From: Desmodesmus armatus
Lineage: Eukaryota; Chlorophyta; Chlorophyceae; Sphaeropleales; Scenedesmaceae
Direction: 5' to 3'
Assembly (NCBI GenBank): GCA_007449985.2
Contig: VIIQ02000761.1
Span: forward strand, 62,001-126,000
DNA: 64,000 nt
Part shown: positions 13,301-23,376 of the stretch, one piece after another
How positions within the stretch are numbered: the first letter of the stretch is position 1
Layout of the letters: the number at the start of each line of letters is the position of its first letter
Position numbers and translations under genes: made by a program
Notes under the pieces: generated by a model
What the model saw: only the letters and a program-made list of their open reading frames with translations
The model's database searches: none
What the model was told of the DNA's origin: nothing

Positions 13301-13753
13301 GCAAGCAACAACTGCTTCCTGCCACCGTCGCTTCCAATTTCCTCACCAAGCTGACTCAATCTCTGCTGCAGTCAGTTAGTGGCGGATTTGCGCCCAGGAG
13401 GTGTGCACACTTGCCTGTATGCGGCTCTGCTCGTTCCAAGTGCTGTGCCCGTGCCTCACAAACACAAACACCTTGCTGCTGCGCTGCTGCTCTGGTGCCT
13501 TGTAGGCTTCCAGAAAGGTCCCTGTGCTGTGCTCAACAGCCTGCTCCAGCCACGCCCTTTCCAGCTGCTCTGGGCTGGGTCCACGGATTCTAAACGCATC
13601 GCTGCTGTCACCCTTGTTGTTGTGACCGTTTGACACGCTCCTGGCTACAGAGACACGTTTGAGCTGTCGGGGTGGTGTCGGAGGCAGCAAACCCCTAATA
13701 CTGCTGTCGCGCCCCTGAGCGCATGCGGGTGCCTGAAAATGTCTTTGAAGCAT
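10257..13753 (-). CDS. Chloroplast 2-carboxy-D-arabinitol-1-phosphatase-like histidine phosphatase
   Basis: Five exons (13415-13753, 12558-12798, 11833-11955, 11230-11371, 10257-10452) join in phase to 346 residues. The family removes phosphate from Rubisco inhibitors such as 2-carboxyarabinitol 1-phosphate in the plastid. Residues 1-60 are basic and Ser-rich, as a transit peptide would be. Then come FVFVRHGHSTWNE with the RHG motif at 100-102 (His101 catalytic), SSPHTRARQTTEI, the acidic EVDLGWFQGL block, WREEPERFSLDGRYPV and LVVTHKSLLRS (second His, about 249). Intron 1 uses a GC donor (CAG/GCAAGT), forced by the continuous RIQ-GNTDESELT reading. Every intron carries extra copies of neighbouring exon edges. 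A general phosphoglycerate-mutase-like phosphatase is the alternative; the DGxYPV and W-x-E-D/E-P features favour CA1Pase. Confidence 0.88.
10594..10671 (-). repeat. Intronic copy of the start of the last phosphatase exon
   Basis: This stretch repeats bases 10376-10456, which hold the acceptor and first 75 bases of the last exon (shared CAGCATCAGGTCACCACGTG). Reading stays open, but the acceptor has changed from CTAC to CTAA on the plus strand. Confidence 0.8.
10795..10889. mobile_element. Foldback (MITE-like) element in phosphatase intron 4
   Basis: Arms starting GCACTTGTCTCAGT and ending ACTGAGACAAGTGC are inverted copies over about 40 bp with few mismatches, with a short loop around 10841-10849. 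No protein is encoded. Inference: a small non-autonomous element. Confidence 0.8.
10919..11122 (-). repeat. Two intronic copies of the phosphatase exon 4 donor edge
   Basis: Bases 10919-10957 and 11082-11122 both repeat the exon 4 end and its donor (true copy 11223-11262; shared ACCATGACCACTGCT or its variant). The copies sit downstream in intron 4. Confidence 0.8.
11919..12110 (-). repeat. Duplicated exon 3 acceptor region of the phosphatase
   Basis: The 5' part of exon 3 with its acceptor and polypyrimidine tract (11919-11990) is repeated at 12033-12110. The copy keeps the reading frame at the acceptor but has no downstream donor of its own. Confidence 0.85.
12175..12590 (-). repeat. Four copies of the exon 2 donor edge, about 90-160 bp apart
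   Basis: The motif CTCACCGTTCCTGAGCCCCT (plus strand), which spans the exon 2 end and its GTGAG donor, occurs at about 12552, 12444 and 12281, with a decayed form at 12179. Only the 12558 donor follows the coding exon. Confidence 0.85.
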
Positions 13754-14055
13754 GATGGAAAGCGATTGTCAGGGCCACGTTGTGGCGCGACCTGGCACGA
13801 AGCTACACACACAGGAGCAGCCAATCGCAGCACACTAGCGATCTCTGCGTGTCTTGCTGCGCAGAAGGTGCAAACGTTCTACCAGATGCGTCCTGATGCA
13901 GAGAGGTGCCTGTCCGAGTTGTGCGTAGTACCAAGGGTTGACTAAGAAACGGTCATGGCGCAGACCACGTCTGCATCTGCACGATGTCAATTGATTTGTA
14001 CCTGGTACCAACGCATGTGAACCTATGGCACCGTGTCATACCCACTACGGTCAGA
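13754..14055. promoter_or_regulatory. Shared intergenic promoter of the phosphatase and methyltransferase genes
   Basis: About 300 bp lie between the divergent start codons at 13753 (minus) and 14056 (plus). No core motif is identifiable by eye. If the methyltransferase starts at the in-frame ATG 13984, the gap is 230 bp. Confidence 0.45.
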
Positions 14056-17000
14056 ATGCACAGCCTCAGTCAACCACACATCACTGGCCACCTGGTGCCT
14101 GTCAGACCAAGGCAGCTGGGGGCTTCCAGACACCCTAGGCGTCGACGTTGCAGTGCTGAACCCAGCAACAAAGGTGACCACCTTCATCCCCCACCACCAC
14201 CACACATTCCTTCACCCCCAGGCATGAACTTCACGGGCAAGATCTGAGCAATGTGCACGCCAGCCAATCCACATCCACTCTTCAACAGCATCATGTTATC
14301 GTCCATTATGCAATCCAGCACAGCCGTGTGTGCAGGCACCGCCCTTGCTTGTGTGCAAGGGGCATCCGTCTGTGTGTGCCCCCCCCCCCCCCCCCCCCCC
14401 ACCCCAAACCTTCCCTTACATTCAAACTCACTTGAGAAGTCCAAAAAAACACTGGACCCTGCTGTATTGCCCTCCCATGGTGCATGTACCATTGCAGGCA
14501 CAGGCACACAGCCGCGACCCTCTACATCCAAGGAGGACAGGCCGGCACCAGCTCTGGACCCTGAAAAGCGGCGGGTGATGGAAGACGAACTCAGGGACCC
14601 GTCAAACTTCATAGGGTGAGGGTGATACCGGATACGTTAGAGTGACCGTCAGTGAACCCAAAGCTGCAAGGCTTCAAGCGATGTGTACCCCATGCAGCCA
14701 AAGCAGTGTGTGTTGGTAGAGAGCGTCAATGGAGTACGTGCATGTGTGAAAGGGGGAGGGGTGCTGGGGGGCATCATTACACCCAGTGTGGCTCCACGCC
14801 AGGAGTGCTTCGTGCTAACTCGCAGCGCCAAAGGCTTGGCAGGGTGTGTGGGCAAGGTGGGGTGCCAAAGTGTGCCCCCCCCTCACCACCACCACCCCCA
14901 CCACCATTGGGTTTTTACCCCCCCCCCCCCCCCCGCAAAACCCAAACAAATGTGTGTTTTGCTTGCAGCCTTCTGCAGCCAGGCCGGGGCGGAACCAGGG
15001 GTCAGTGATACTCATTGTGGAAGGTGAAAATGACTCATCTCTTGGCGGGGGGTATGGGGAGGGCGGTGCACGGGGCCACACCACGCCGGCGCGCATGCTC
15101 TAGCGCCGGCAAATCATATATATTTTGTGCGGCGCCGGGCATGCATGCCATTGTCGCGTGTGCGACTACTGATGACCGCTCATGACCCCGCCCACTCTGC
15201 CTGTGTGTCACAGCTGCTGGCCAAGCCAAAGTTCTTGCTGCTGTGCGAATTGACTGCGATTGAGCTTACCTCACCCACAAAGCAAGAACCAAGCCTATAA
15301 TCTGTGACAGGTTGTTGAGGCATGCAGTACTCACGGATTGGCCAGGTACAACCACATCACTCCTTGCTGTCACAAGTCAGGGGTCCAAGGTTCTGATGCC
15401 TGGCGCAACCCTTGTTGTGGTTACTGCTGAGCTTACGATTATGTCCCCAAAGCCTGTACTGTGCCTGTACTGTGCTGTACTGTACTGTACTGTACTGTTG
15501 TGTACTCTGCATTTTTACCTGCTGTGTGCATCGCTGCCACTAGGTACCTCGCTCCTCGTCCGCTGCGGCTGGTGTTCTTTGGTAAGCCGCTTGTCCCAAA
15601 ACCACTGCTGCTTATGTACAGCCTGAGGTACAGGCAGCACTGGTTGTACTGCATCTGGCAGCACTGGTTGTACTGCATCTGGCAGCACTGGTTGTCCTGC
15701 ATCTGGCAGCACTGGTTGTACTGCATCTGGCAGCACTGGTTGTCCTGCATCTGGCAGCACTGGTTGTACTGCATCTGGCAACACTGGTTGTACTGCATCT
15801 GGCAGCACTGGTTGTACTGCATCTGGCAGCACTGGTTGTACTGCATCTGGCAGCACTGGTTGTACTGCATCTGGCAGCACTGGTTGTACTGCATCTGGCA
15901 ACACTGGTTGTACTGCATCTGGCAGCACTGGTTGTACTGCATCTGGCAGCACTGGTTGTACTGCATCTGGCAACACTGGTTGTACTGCATCTGGCAACAC
16001 TGGTTGTACTGCATCTGGCAACACTGGTTGTGCTGCATCTGGCAACACTGATCGTAGTGCACGTGGCACTGCATAATGCCAACTCGACGATTGTATTTGT
16101 GGGTTTTGTGGTGCTTGCAGGGTTTTCAGCTGCGTCATGCTTGGTAGCAGTGCTGTTTTCTGCAGCAAACCTGTTACAGGTGGGTCAACAATCAGAAAAC
16201 CACCAGACTAGTCTTTCAGCAGAGAGCTTGCAAGCTGAATCTCAGTGCAGTCTTACAAGGGCACTGAACCAGCATAATTCCTACTTGCGAGCCAGGGTGT
16301 CTTCCCTGCAGGGGAAGGTGTCAGATGTACGATGCTACGTGAATTGCTAGATGATTTGTACTGCACGAACACTTTGCTAAGAAAGCCACTCATGACCTGC
16401 CCACACATTGCCTGATGGAGTGCATGCACGTTGCGCCTGACATCTGGGACTCATTGCTGCCAGCAGCGAGCCGCTCGGTCACCACCACCCCTCCAATCCC
16501 CCCTCTCGCCCTCCTCCCGCGCTTGGATACCTCCTTGCCCTATTGCCAACACTCACTCCTCACCCCCCCCCCCCAAAAAACACACACACGCCCTACCTCC
16601 CCCCCTCCCTGCCCCCTCCCTTCAGGGTTCCAGCTTGCCGGGTGTTGAGAGCTCAGGCCTGCAGAACCTGCTGATCAACATTGGTGGCGTCCTACTCTTT
16701 GGTACTCTCTTCACGCTGGACAGCAGGGGTGCAGAGCAGCGAGTGCAGCAACGGAAGGCCATCAGGGAGGCTCAGATACGTGCTGGAGACAGAAAGGTGT
16801 ATGTCAACGAGGAGGGGAGACTATGTCGAAGCTCAAAGAGGTGGGTCAACCACTGCAGTACACTGCTGACATCTGCTCTCCCCTCCTCCCCCTGCCTCCC
16901 TCCCCTCCCCCCCCCCCCCTTCCCCTTTCCCCACTCCCCCACCCCGGGTGGGCCACCCCCCTCCTCTACAACCCTTCCTTGTGCAAGTGAGTACTGCCCC

Positions 17001-19337
17001 AGTCCTGCAGGCTTCTGTGCCCATCAGCCTTGCGGCAAGGCTGATATGCCGCACAGGATAGGATCAAGCCATGTGTACTTTCTGACACTTTTCTAGGACA
17101 TGTTGTTGTCATTTGCTGTGTTGCAAATCACCGCCTTCACCCTGCCGCCTGCAGGTGAACGATGACTGGATCCTGCGCAGGCTAGAAAAGTGGGGCAGGC
17201 GGGAAGGCATGCCATTCCTGGGGCCCCAGAAAGCAGCCATCCTGCAGCAGCTGGTGCAGCAGCAGCAGCCACAGCTGGCAGTGGAGGTCGGAAGTATGGC
17301 TGGGTATTCTGCAATCGTCATTGCACAGGTTCGGAGATGGGCCCGGGGTGGGGGGGGGGGGGGGTGGGGGGGTGGGGGGGGGCCGGGGGGGGGACAAAGG
17401 GGTTGAGTGGGGTGCTGGTGGGTGGCCAACTCCCATGGGAGGAGCCAGGGGGGGGGCTTAAGGAAAGATAGGCTGGTGGGGGGGCGGGGGGGGGGGGGGA
17501 GCAGGACGGGAAGGGGGGGGCAGCTGGTGCTGCAGCAGCAGCAGCCGCAACTGGCGGTGCAGGTCGGCAGTATGGCTGGGTATTCTGCGATTGTGATTGC
17601 ACAGGTGTGAGGGTCGGGCCCTGGGGGGGGGGGCGGGAGGGCGAAGGCAGGAGGCAAGGGGTAGAATGCGGGGGGGGGGGGGGGCTGGTGGGAGGCGCCA
17701 GGGGCATGTGGGGCTGGTGGGAGGCGACAAGGGGACAGGGGGGGGGGGCAGCAGCTGGATATTGAGCATGATAACAGCATTTCTTGTCATTGTGAACTGT
17801 ACAGCATGCCCAGCGATTCATAAGCCCGTCTGCAGACCACCAGTGCTCAGACAACAGTAAAGCAACCACAGTCACACCAATCTTTCAGTTGGCAAGCCAC
17901 CCCCCCCCCCCCCCCCAGCAGAGGTCGATGCCGCACTGACACCAGCTTGGCGTTAGACGTTACATTCAAATTTTGAACCACAACCGCTGCCCTTGCAGGT
18001 GCTGCCTCCCTCTGGTCTGTTGGTGAGTATAGAGAAGGACCTGAGCTGGTGGCTGGTGGCCAAGCGCTTCATGTGGCAGGCCAGCCAAGGGCAGAAGAAC
18101 AAGCAGAGGGTCGTGCCGCTCGGCCGCAAGGTGCGTGCTGTTGCCGCGTTCGGCCGCCTCGGGGGGGGGGGGTGGTGAGGGGGGGGGGGGGGGGGGGGAG
18201 GGGGGGGGGGGCTGCTGTGCTGCTGCCGCATTGGTTACTGGGCCTGTGCTGCCCGGCTGTGCAGATGATGACGTTGTGGACATTCTGGGGCTGAGGGGTT
18301 GAACCACGGCCTGGTCTTTGCACTACATCTGGTAGACGATCAAAGCCCATTGATTGCCCCAATGAACGGCGGCCGCAACTATGCGCGCAGGTGGACATCT
18401 GGCTAGGAGACGCCTGCAGCAAACTGCCGGAGGTGTCGGCCGCCACAGGGCGCCCCATTGACCTGCTGCTGCTGGATGGCCTCCCAAAGGAGACACTGCA
18501 GTACCTACAGGCAGCTGAACCCCACCTGGCACCTGGTGCCATGGTCATTGCAGACAATGCAGGTGCGTGATGAGCTGTGCGGGTGAACAGAAGAGTGTTT
18601 GTGGGGGGTGGGGTGGGGGTGGGGGTGGGGGTGGGGTGGGGGTGGGGGGTGGGGGTGGGGGTGGGGGTGGGGGTGGGGGTGGGGGTGGGGGTGGGGGTGG
18701 GGGTGGGGGTGGGGGGTGGGGGGGGGGGGGGAGCTGCCTGAGGTGTCCCATCGACTTGCTGCTGCTGGATGGCCTTCCTAAGGAGACGCTGCAGTACCTG
18801 CGGGCAGCTGAACCCCACCTGGCACCTGGTGCCATGGTCATTGCAGACAATGCAGGTGCGTTGCTAACCTTACGGAGTTAAAAATAGTGTGGGGGTGGGG
18901 GTGGGGGTGGGGGGTGGGGGGGGGGGGGGGGGGGGGGAGCTGCCAGAGGTGTCGCCCGCCACAGGCCGCCCCATCGACCTGCTGCTCAGGGGCTACATAC
19001 AGGGCCCTTTGCTGAGGTCAGGCCTGACCCTAGGCGGCATACCCCCGGAGCCGTGCCTACGTGCTTGCATGGGAACTGCACTGCTATGCTGGCTGTGGCA
19101 CAGCCATTGGGGACCCCAAACGACGATTGACGAACTGAATGCCGCCCCCCCCCCTTCCCTACTCTGCTGTTGCCAGGTGTGTTTGCTGAGGGAGGTCTGA
19201 AGGACTACTTGCAGTATGTGCGCAGCAGCAGCTCCTACAGCAGTAGGTTCATCGAGTCAACGTTTGAGTGGCGGGAAGATGTGCCAGATGGCATGGAGGT
19301 GTCAGTTTACCAGTCACAGTCGCACACACAGCAGTAA
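14056..19337 (+). CDS. Plastid-targeted membrane protein with C-terminal class I O-methyltransferase
   Basis: Exons placed by phase: 14056-14173, 14498-14615, 14969-15000, 15544-15581, 16121-16179, 16626-16840, 17155-17328, 17999-18130, 18391-18562, 19177-19337. At least one exon between 15000 and 15544 is missing from the model. The N terminus is Arg/Ser-rich, transit-like. RYLAPRPLRLVFFG-FSAASCLVAVLF and LLINIGGVLLFGTLF form two hydrophobic segments, similar in style to DUF3493/LPA1 proteins (inference). The rest is a catechol-OMT-like fold: VEVGSMAGYSAIVIAQ (SAM motif I), VDIWLGDA, PIDLLLLDGLPKETLQY, APGAMVIADNAG (metal-binding Asp-Asn). Substrate unknown. Exon 16626-16840 appears to lack one G (see findings), and several exons have partial intronic copies. 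Confidence 0.8.
15632..16075. repeat. 24-bp minisatellite, about 18 copies
   Basis: The unit TGGCAGCACTGGTTGTACTG plus CATC repeats with few changes (CAACAC for CAGCAC toward the end). It lies in an intron of the methyltransferase gene. Because 24 is a multiple of three, several frames on both strands stay open, but these are not genes. Confidence 0.95.
17521..17606 (+). repeat. Intronic copy of the SAM-motif exon
   Basis: This repeats the last 85 bases of exon 17155-17328, including VGSMAGYSAIVIAQ and the following GT donor. It lacks the exon's first half and its own clear acceptor, sitting behind poly-G instead. Confidence 0.85.
18598..18735 (+). repeat. GGGGGT minisatellite ending in poly-G
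   Basis: About 20 units of GGGGGT lead into a G run. Further G runs of 10-25 bases lie at 17350-17400, 17475-17520, 17620-17760, 18165-18210 and 18915-18940, all on the sense strand of the methyltransferase introns. Confidence 0.95.
18732..18990 (+). repeat. Two intronic copies of the DNAG exon
   Basis: 18732-18856 repeats most of exon 18391-18562 up to the ADNAG end and donor, but with an internal deletion after PEVS. 18939-18990 is a shorter third copy. Confidence 0.85.
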
Positions 19338-19381
19338 CTGTGGTGGTGGGTGTGGTGCTTGTGTTGGCTGTGGTACGCTTG

Positions 19382-19386
19382 TGTAA
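19382..19386 (+). terminator. TGTAA poly(A) signal candidate of the methyltransferase gene
   Basis: TGTAA lies about 45 bases after the stop codon. This pentamer is the usual chlorophyte polyadenylation signal, but it is short and could occur by chance. Confidence 0.4.
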
Positions 19387-20113
19387 GTGTGGTTGTACAA
19401 GGGTGGCTGTAACCCACCCTTGCAGGCAGTGCCTGCAACTTGTGGCATCAGGTGTGCATTGAGGGCTGGAGAGTATGGTTGGCAGCAGTGAACTGCAAGG
19501 TAGGCTGTCGCAGGATCGGTTGGGGAGTTGAGTGGGGGTGAGGCCCTCAGTCCCCCCCCCAAATCATGGTACAAACACTCTTGTGTTGGCAGTACGCTTC
19601 ACCTGTCAAATGTTGGTGCAGTTTTCGATGTGGAGTGCAGGCATGCATAGCAGAAATTGAGAAGCCTCCCAATATTTGCACACGCGTTAGCTTATCCAGT
19701 GCATGGTGCAAATTCATGGCCACGTGGAAGGAAAGTGACATGCACAGTGACATGAACAGCCTGACCCAAGGAGACGAATCAAGGCGCGCCCTTGTTTTGA
19801 AGTCGGTTGGACTCAAGCACAGCGTCCAGCGCTCTGCTGCTTTGGTGGCGTCGTTTGGGAGTTACATTTGTCAGTCCTGAGTCACTTTGACCAGCAAACA
19901 CCGACAAGGGGCCCTACACAGAACATAACAGCCACCTTTTAAACTCAGCTGCATCACGTATCGCAGCCCTAGCATCTTTTCCCCTCCATCCGCCGGTGTA
20001 ACCGCTGGTGCTCCCCTCTTTGCCTGTGGCCGTCCCAACCCGGTTGACGCCAGGCACACTGCTTCATTCAACAGGCTTTACGCGTTTAGCCGTTGTTCAC
20101 CCGCATCCCAGCC
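19387..20113. other. Intergenic region without recognised gene
   Basis: About 730 bp hold the 3' side of the methyltransferase gene and the promoter and 5' UTR of the expansin-like gene. The open frame at 19566-19880 shows no domain. CGCTACAGCCATGT-like direct repeats lie just before the ATG at 20114. Confidence 0.5.
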
Positions 20114-23100
20114 ATGTCCGCTACAGCCATGTTCGCTACAGCGATCGTGCTGCTGTGCGCCCTTCAGAGCGCACAGGCCTACCAAACCGGCCGTGCAACC
20201 TTTTATGGTGAGTAGTGTTGAAATTCATGGTTTGAGAAGGGTAGCATGCCCTGTCATGGCAAGGGTCGATCTTGCAGATCCAGAGGGTGCTGAGGGTTGT
20301 TCCGCAACCAAGCTGTTGCGGAACGTGGTCACGTAGTGCCGATGTCAGACTTGATACCTGATCTGAGCATACAGATGATGTGGGCCGGTACATGATCAAA
20401 ATATCGAGTCTGGATGCTGATTCCACCCCAAGATGCCTGGCAGGCGGGAATGGGGATGCCTAGTAACGGCACCCCGCAGATGCTGTCATCAGCTCTGCAA
20501 CACCAGTTCCACCTTCATCCGTACCTACAAGGCTATGGGGGCATGTCTGTACGACCAACTGCACACAGCTGACTCCTCTGCCTGCTTGATGTTGTGCTGC
20601 CTGCTGTCAAACCCTGCAGGCACCGATGCATGGTCAATCCACAAGGGCTCCTGCCGCTTTGGCTACCTAGACTATCAGCGTGCAACAGGATGGGACGTTG
20701 CTGCCATCTCTGACCGTGCACCAGACTACCAGGGGTCCTGCGGGTGAGGGTAGCATCCTGTTGCTCATGAGTGCTGATCAGCACTGCAGAGCGGTTAAGG
20801 TGTTGAGTCCAAGTTTGAATGCACAGGCAGCGGGCACAAGCAGACAGCATTAGCACCAACTGGTGTCAACAGCAGCTGGGAAGGTGAACTGAGCAGTATC
20901 CATGCAGGGCCGCAGTTTTGAAAGCCTATAAACTGCACTGCCAGCTGTGTGTGCAGCTGCTGCTCCAGCCACGCAGCTTCTGTACCGTCATATGGTGCAG
21001 AGCAGATATCAACCCGCAGTCCTACCCGGTTGCCGCTGCTGTGCTGTTGAATTAATGCCAGGATCACCGAATTATGGTGTATGTGCTGTGCAGGAAGTGT
21101 AAGGAGGTCAAGTGCAAGAACTTCAACTTCAAGGACGGGTGAGTGCAGTAAGATGAGTGGTTCCCTCAGGTGCTGTTTAGCGGTGTGCCTTTGCTGTGCT
21201 TGGCTTGTGTAGTTGTGCATGCTTTGTAATCACCAGTCTTGCAGCGCAACGTGTTGCCGCGCATGCAGCACTCCGAGCACAACTGTTCTGACTATTTGCT
21301 GCCAAGCATGCACAACACACATAGGCAGGCTTGCCAGCAGCCCTGCAGCACACAGCACATCTCCCAAAACCCCAGCACAGTCTCAATGCTGCTTAATGAC
21401 CTGATTAGTGACGATCCCGGACCGCTGCCAGCACCATTCACCCTTCATCCACTTCCCCTGCTCCGCTTTCCCCGTGCACACTGTAGGTATGGTCAGCATG
21501 CTACTCAGTGATTTGTTGAGTGACGTCAACAGCATGCTGCCAGCACCGCTCACCCTGCATTTTTTGTCGCTGTCCTGTTTTCCTGCACACTACAGGTATG
21601 GTCAGCAGCTGGAGCGCTCCAGTGCATGCTTTGACGAGTCTGCCAGCGTAGTGGTGATGCTCACTGACACCTGCCCTGCGTCTACCCCAGTGAGTGACTG
21701 TGCCCTGATTTCAAAATGTGTTATTTGGACAACAATGACGGTTAGGCATCTTCTAGTACACTTTTCTTTGCATTCTTGCATGCATACACCTTTGAGGCAG
21801 GGGTTGCCTGGCACCTGCGGCATGTCTGATAGTGACCCTCTGGTTAAGTCCACCTCAGCAGGCACTGTGCCGGCTGACATGGCAACCATGTGTACATCCC
21901 CGCGTGCTCCCTGCCCCGTCAAAAGTTGCGTATTGGTTCAGCCCACCTTGAAATAGAACAGGGCCGTAAGCGAAGGGTCTCTGTGCCCCGTGCTGACCGC
22001 CTGTGTCGATTGTGTTGTGGAGAGGATGCTACCCTGGCCCACCGCCAAGCTGTACTGGCAAGGACAGGTACTAGTCGTAATGTGGAAGACTTGAAGCACT
22101 TCCTGTTGGAGTGCCCTGTTTACGATGATTTGCGCGCCGCTTGCCCGGCCTTCCCCCTGTCTGATGCTGTGGTACTGGACGACCCTGAATGTGTGCGATC
22201 AGTGTTTCAACATGGAGAGCAGTCTGCGTTGGCATACACTCTGTACAAGATGAAAGTGCGCCGGGCGCGCCTTCTTGGCTGACTTTGGGTATCTGACCTG
22301 ACAAAGGGTATTTCTTGGTGTTGCTGCCTGCTGGATCCTAGCTGTTTGCTTCCCACTTCTGTACAAGGTTGTCGTGTTGCCTCAGGATGTCAACGAAGTC
22401 TCCTTTGCTGTCTTGCTTTGAATCAGGCTACTATCTGGTGTAGGTGGTGCAAACCACTGACGGGGATCGGGGTTTTCCCCACCTTAGTGTTTCAACCGGT
22501 TCAACCCTGGCAGGCAATGCCATTGATGTGTGGCGAATGTGTCTGCGTGTAACATTTTCTTCCCCAAAAGCGTGTCTCTGACCCCATGTGTTTCTGCCCC
22601 CGCCTGCCTGCACCTTTCCGCCATGCTCAGACAACGCCCACAGCAACAAGCGCTGGTGCTGCATGGTGAGACAGGACAGTGCTGTTGTAGCTGTTTGAGG
22701 GTTATTTGGGGGGGGGGGGTGCAAGTAGATTTTTTCACCGCAAAGCGGTACTCTCTACACTTGATCGACTGGGTGAGCCAAAGGTTATGTGTGAACGTGC
22801 TGTCGTCAGCTTCGGCTCAACAGTGTTGTACATGAGGACCTGAGCTTATGACGTGTCAGCCATCAGCAAGAGTTTCGAAAGCAGCTTCAGCCCAGGTGTC
22901 AGCCAGCTTGCCGGTCAGCTGACTGGGCAGACCTTCTGGCACTTGCTCTATCTCACTGCTGATGTGTGCAGTTGCCCGATTAACGTTGTCGTCTATACAG
23001 CTTCTGTTGACCTTCTCGCTGGACCCACGGATAGAGGTACTGCTCCTCTTTGTGACTGTTGCAACTACCACCTAAGTAACAACATGTTAACAACACGTGT

Positions 23101-23376
23101 CTGTTATGCCTTCCTATCCTGCAGGACATGTACCACCTGGACTTGTCCATCTGGGCTTTTGAGAAGCTAGCCGACACCAAGCTGGGTGTGATCGGTGTCC
23201 AGTACCGTGATGTGCCGTGCTGGCAGCGCCCAACTAAGGCTGCGCGTATGCCAGGCAACAGGAGGGGAACACCTGGCCAGACCCCTCAGCAGCTAGGCAT
23301 CAACAACTGGAGCAAGTCCATGGACAAGCGCCCTAAGGCTTTCTTGGAGTATGGTCACCGCAAGGCTCTGCTGTGA
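20114..23376 (+). CDS. Secreted expansin-like protein (double-psi beta-barrel)
   Basis: Six exons: 20114-20207, 20620-20743, 21094-21138, 21596-21689, 22631-22665, 23125-23376, about 214 residues if one base missing in exon 4 is allowed for. Residues 1-22 form a signal peptide (IVLLCALQSAQA). Then GRATFYG, a Cys pair around GSCRFGY, DYQGSCGKCKEVKC, VVMLTDTC, SNKRWCC and HLDLSIWAFEKLA give the expansin/EG45-type DPBB order. Expansins loosen walls without hydrolysis; whether this one binds cellulose cannot be told. The C-terminal 45 residues are basic and unlike the grass-allergen CBM63 domain. Exon 4 needs one more C between TGCC and CTGCG for the expected Cys-Pro-Cys-Val-Tyr-Pro, and exon 5 then fits in phase. 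Confidence 0.82.
21955..22282 (+). mobile_element. LINE-type retrotransposon 3' fragment (zinc-knuckle tail of reverse transcriptase ORF)
   Basis: An open frame ending at 22282 reads RLCRLCCGEDATLAHRQ, then EDLKHFLLECPVYDDLR. This CxxC-H-C spacing is typical of the C-terminal end of non-LTR retrotransposon polyproteins (zf-RVT like). The catalytic part is absent. The piece sits in intron 4 of the expansin-like gene in sense orientation. Confidence 0.7.

Noticed and set aside
15632..16075. CRISPR-like array
   Set aside because: Units are contiguous without unique spacers and the genome is eukaryotic.
15439..16168. Long ORFs on both strands in the 24-bp repeat (156-217 codons)
   Set aside because: They exist only because the repeat unit is a multiple of three; no start context, domain or exon phase supports them.
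17521..17606. A mutually exclusive methyltransferase exon
   Set aside because: Lacks the first half of the exon and a convincing acceptor; treated as a copy, though use in splicing is not excluded.
18069..18818. 249-codon minus-strand Pro/Thr-rich ORF
   Set aside because: Antisense of the GGGGGT array and G runs.
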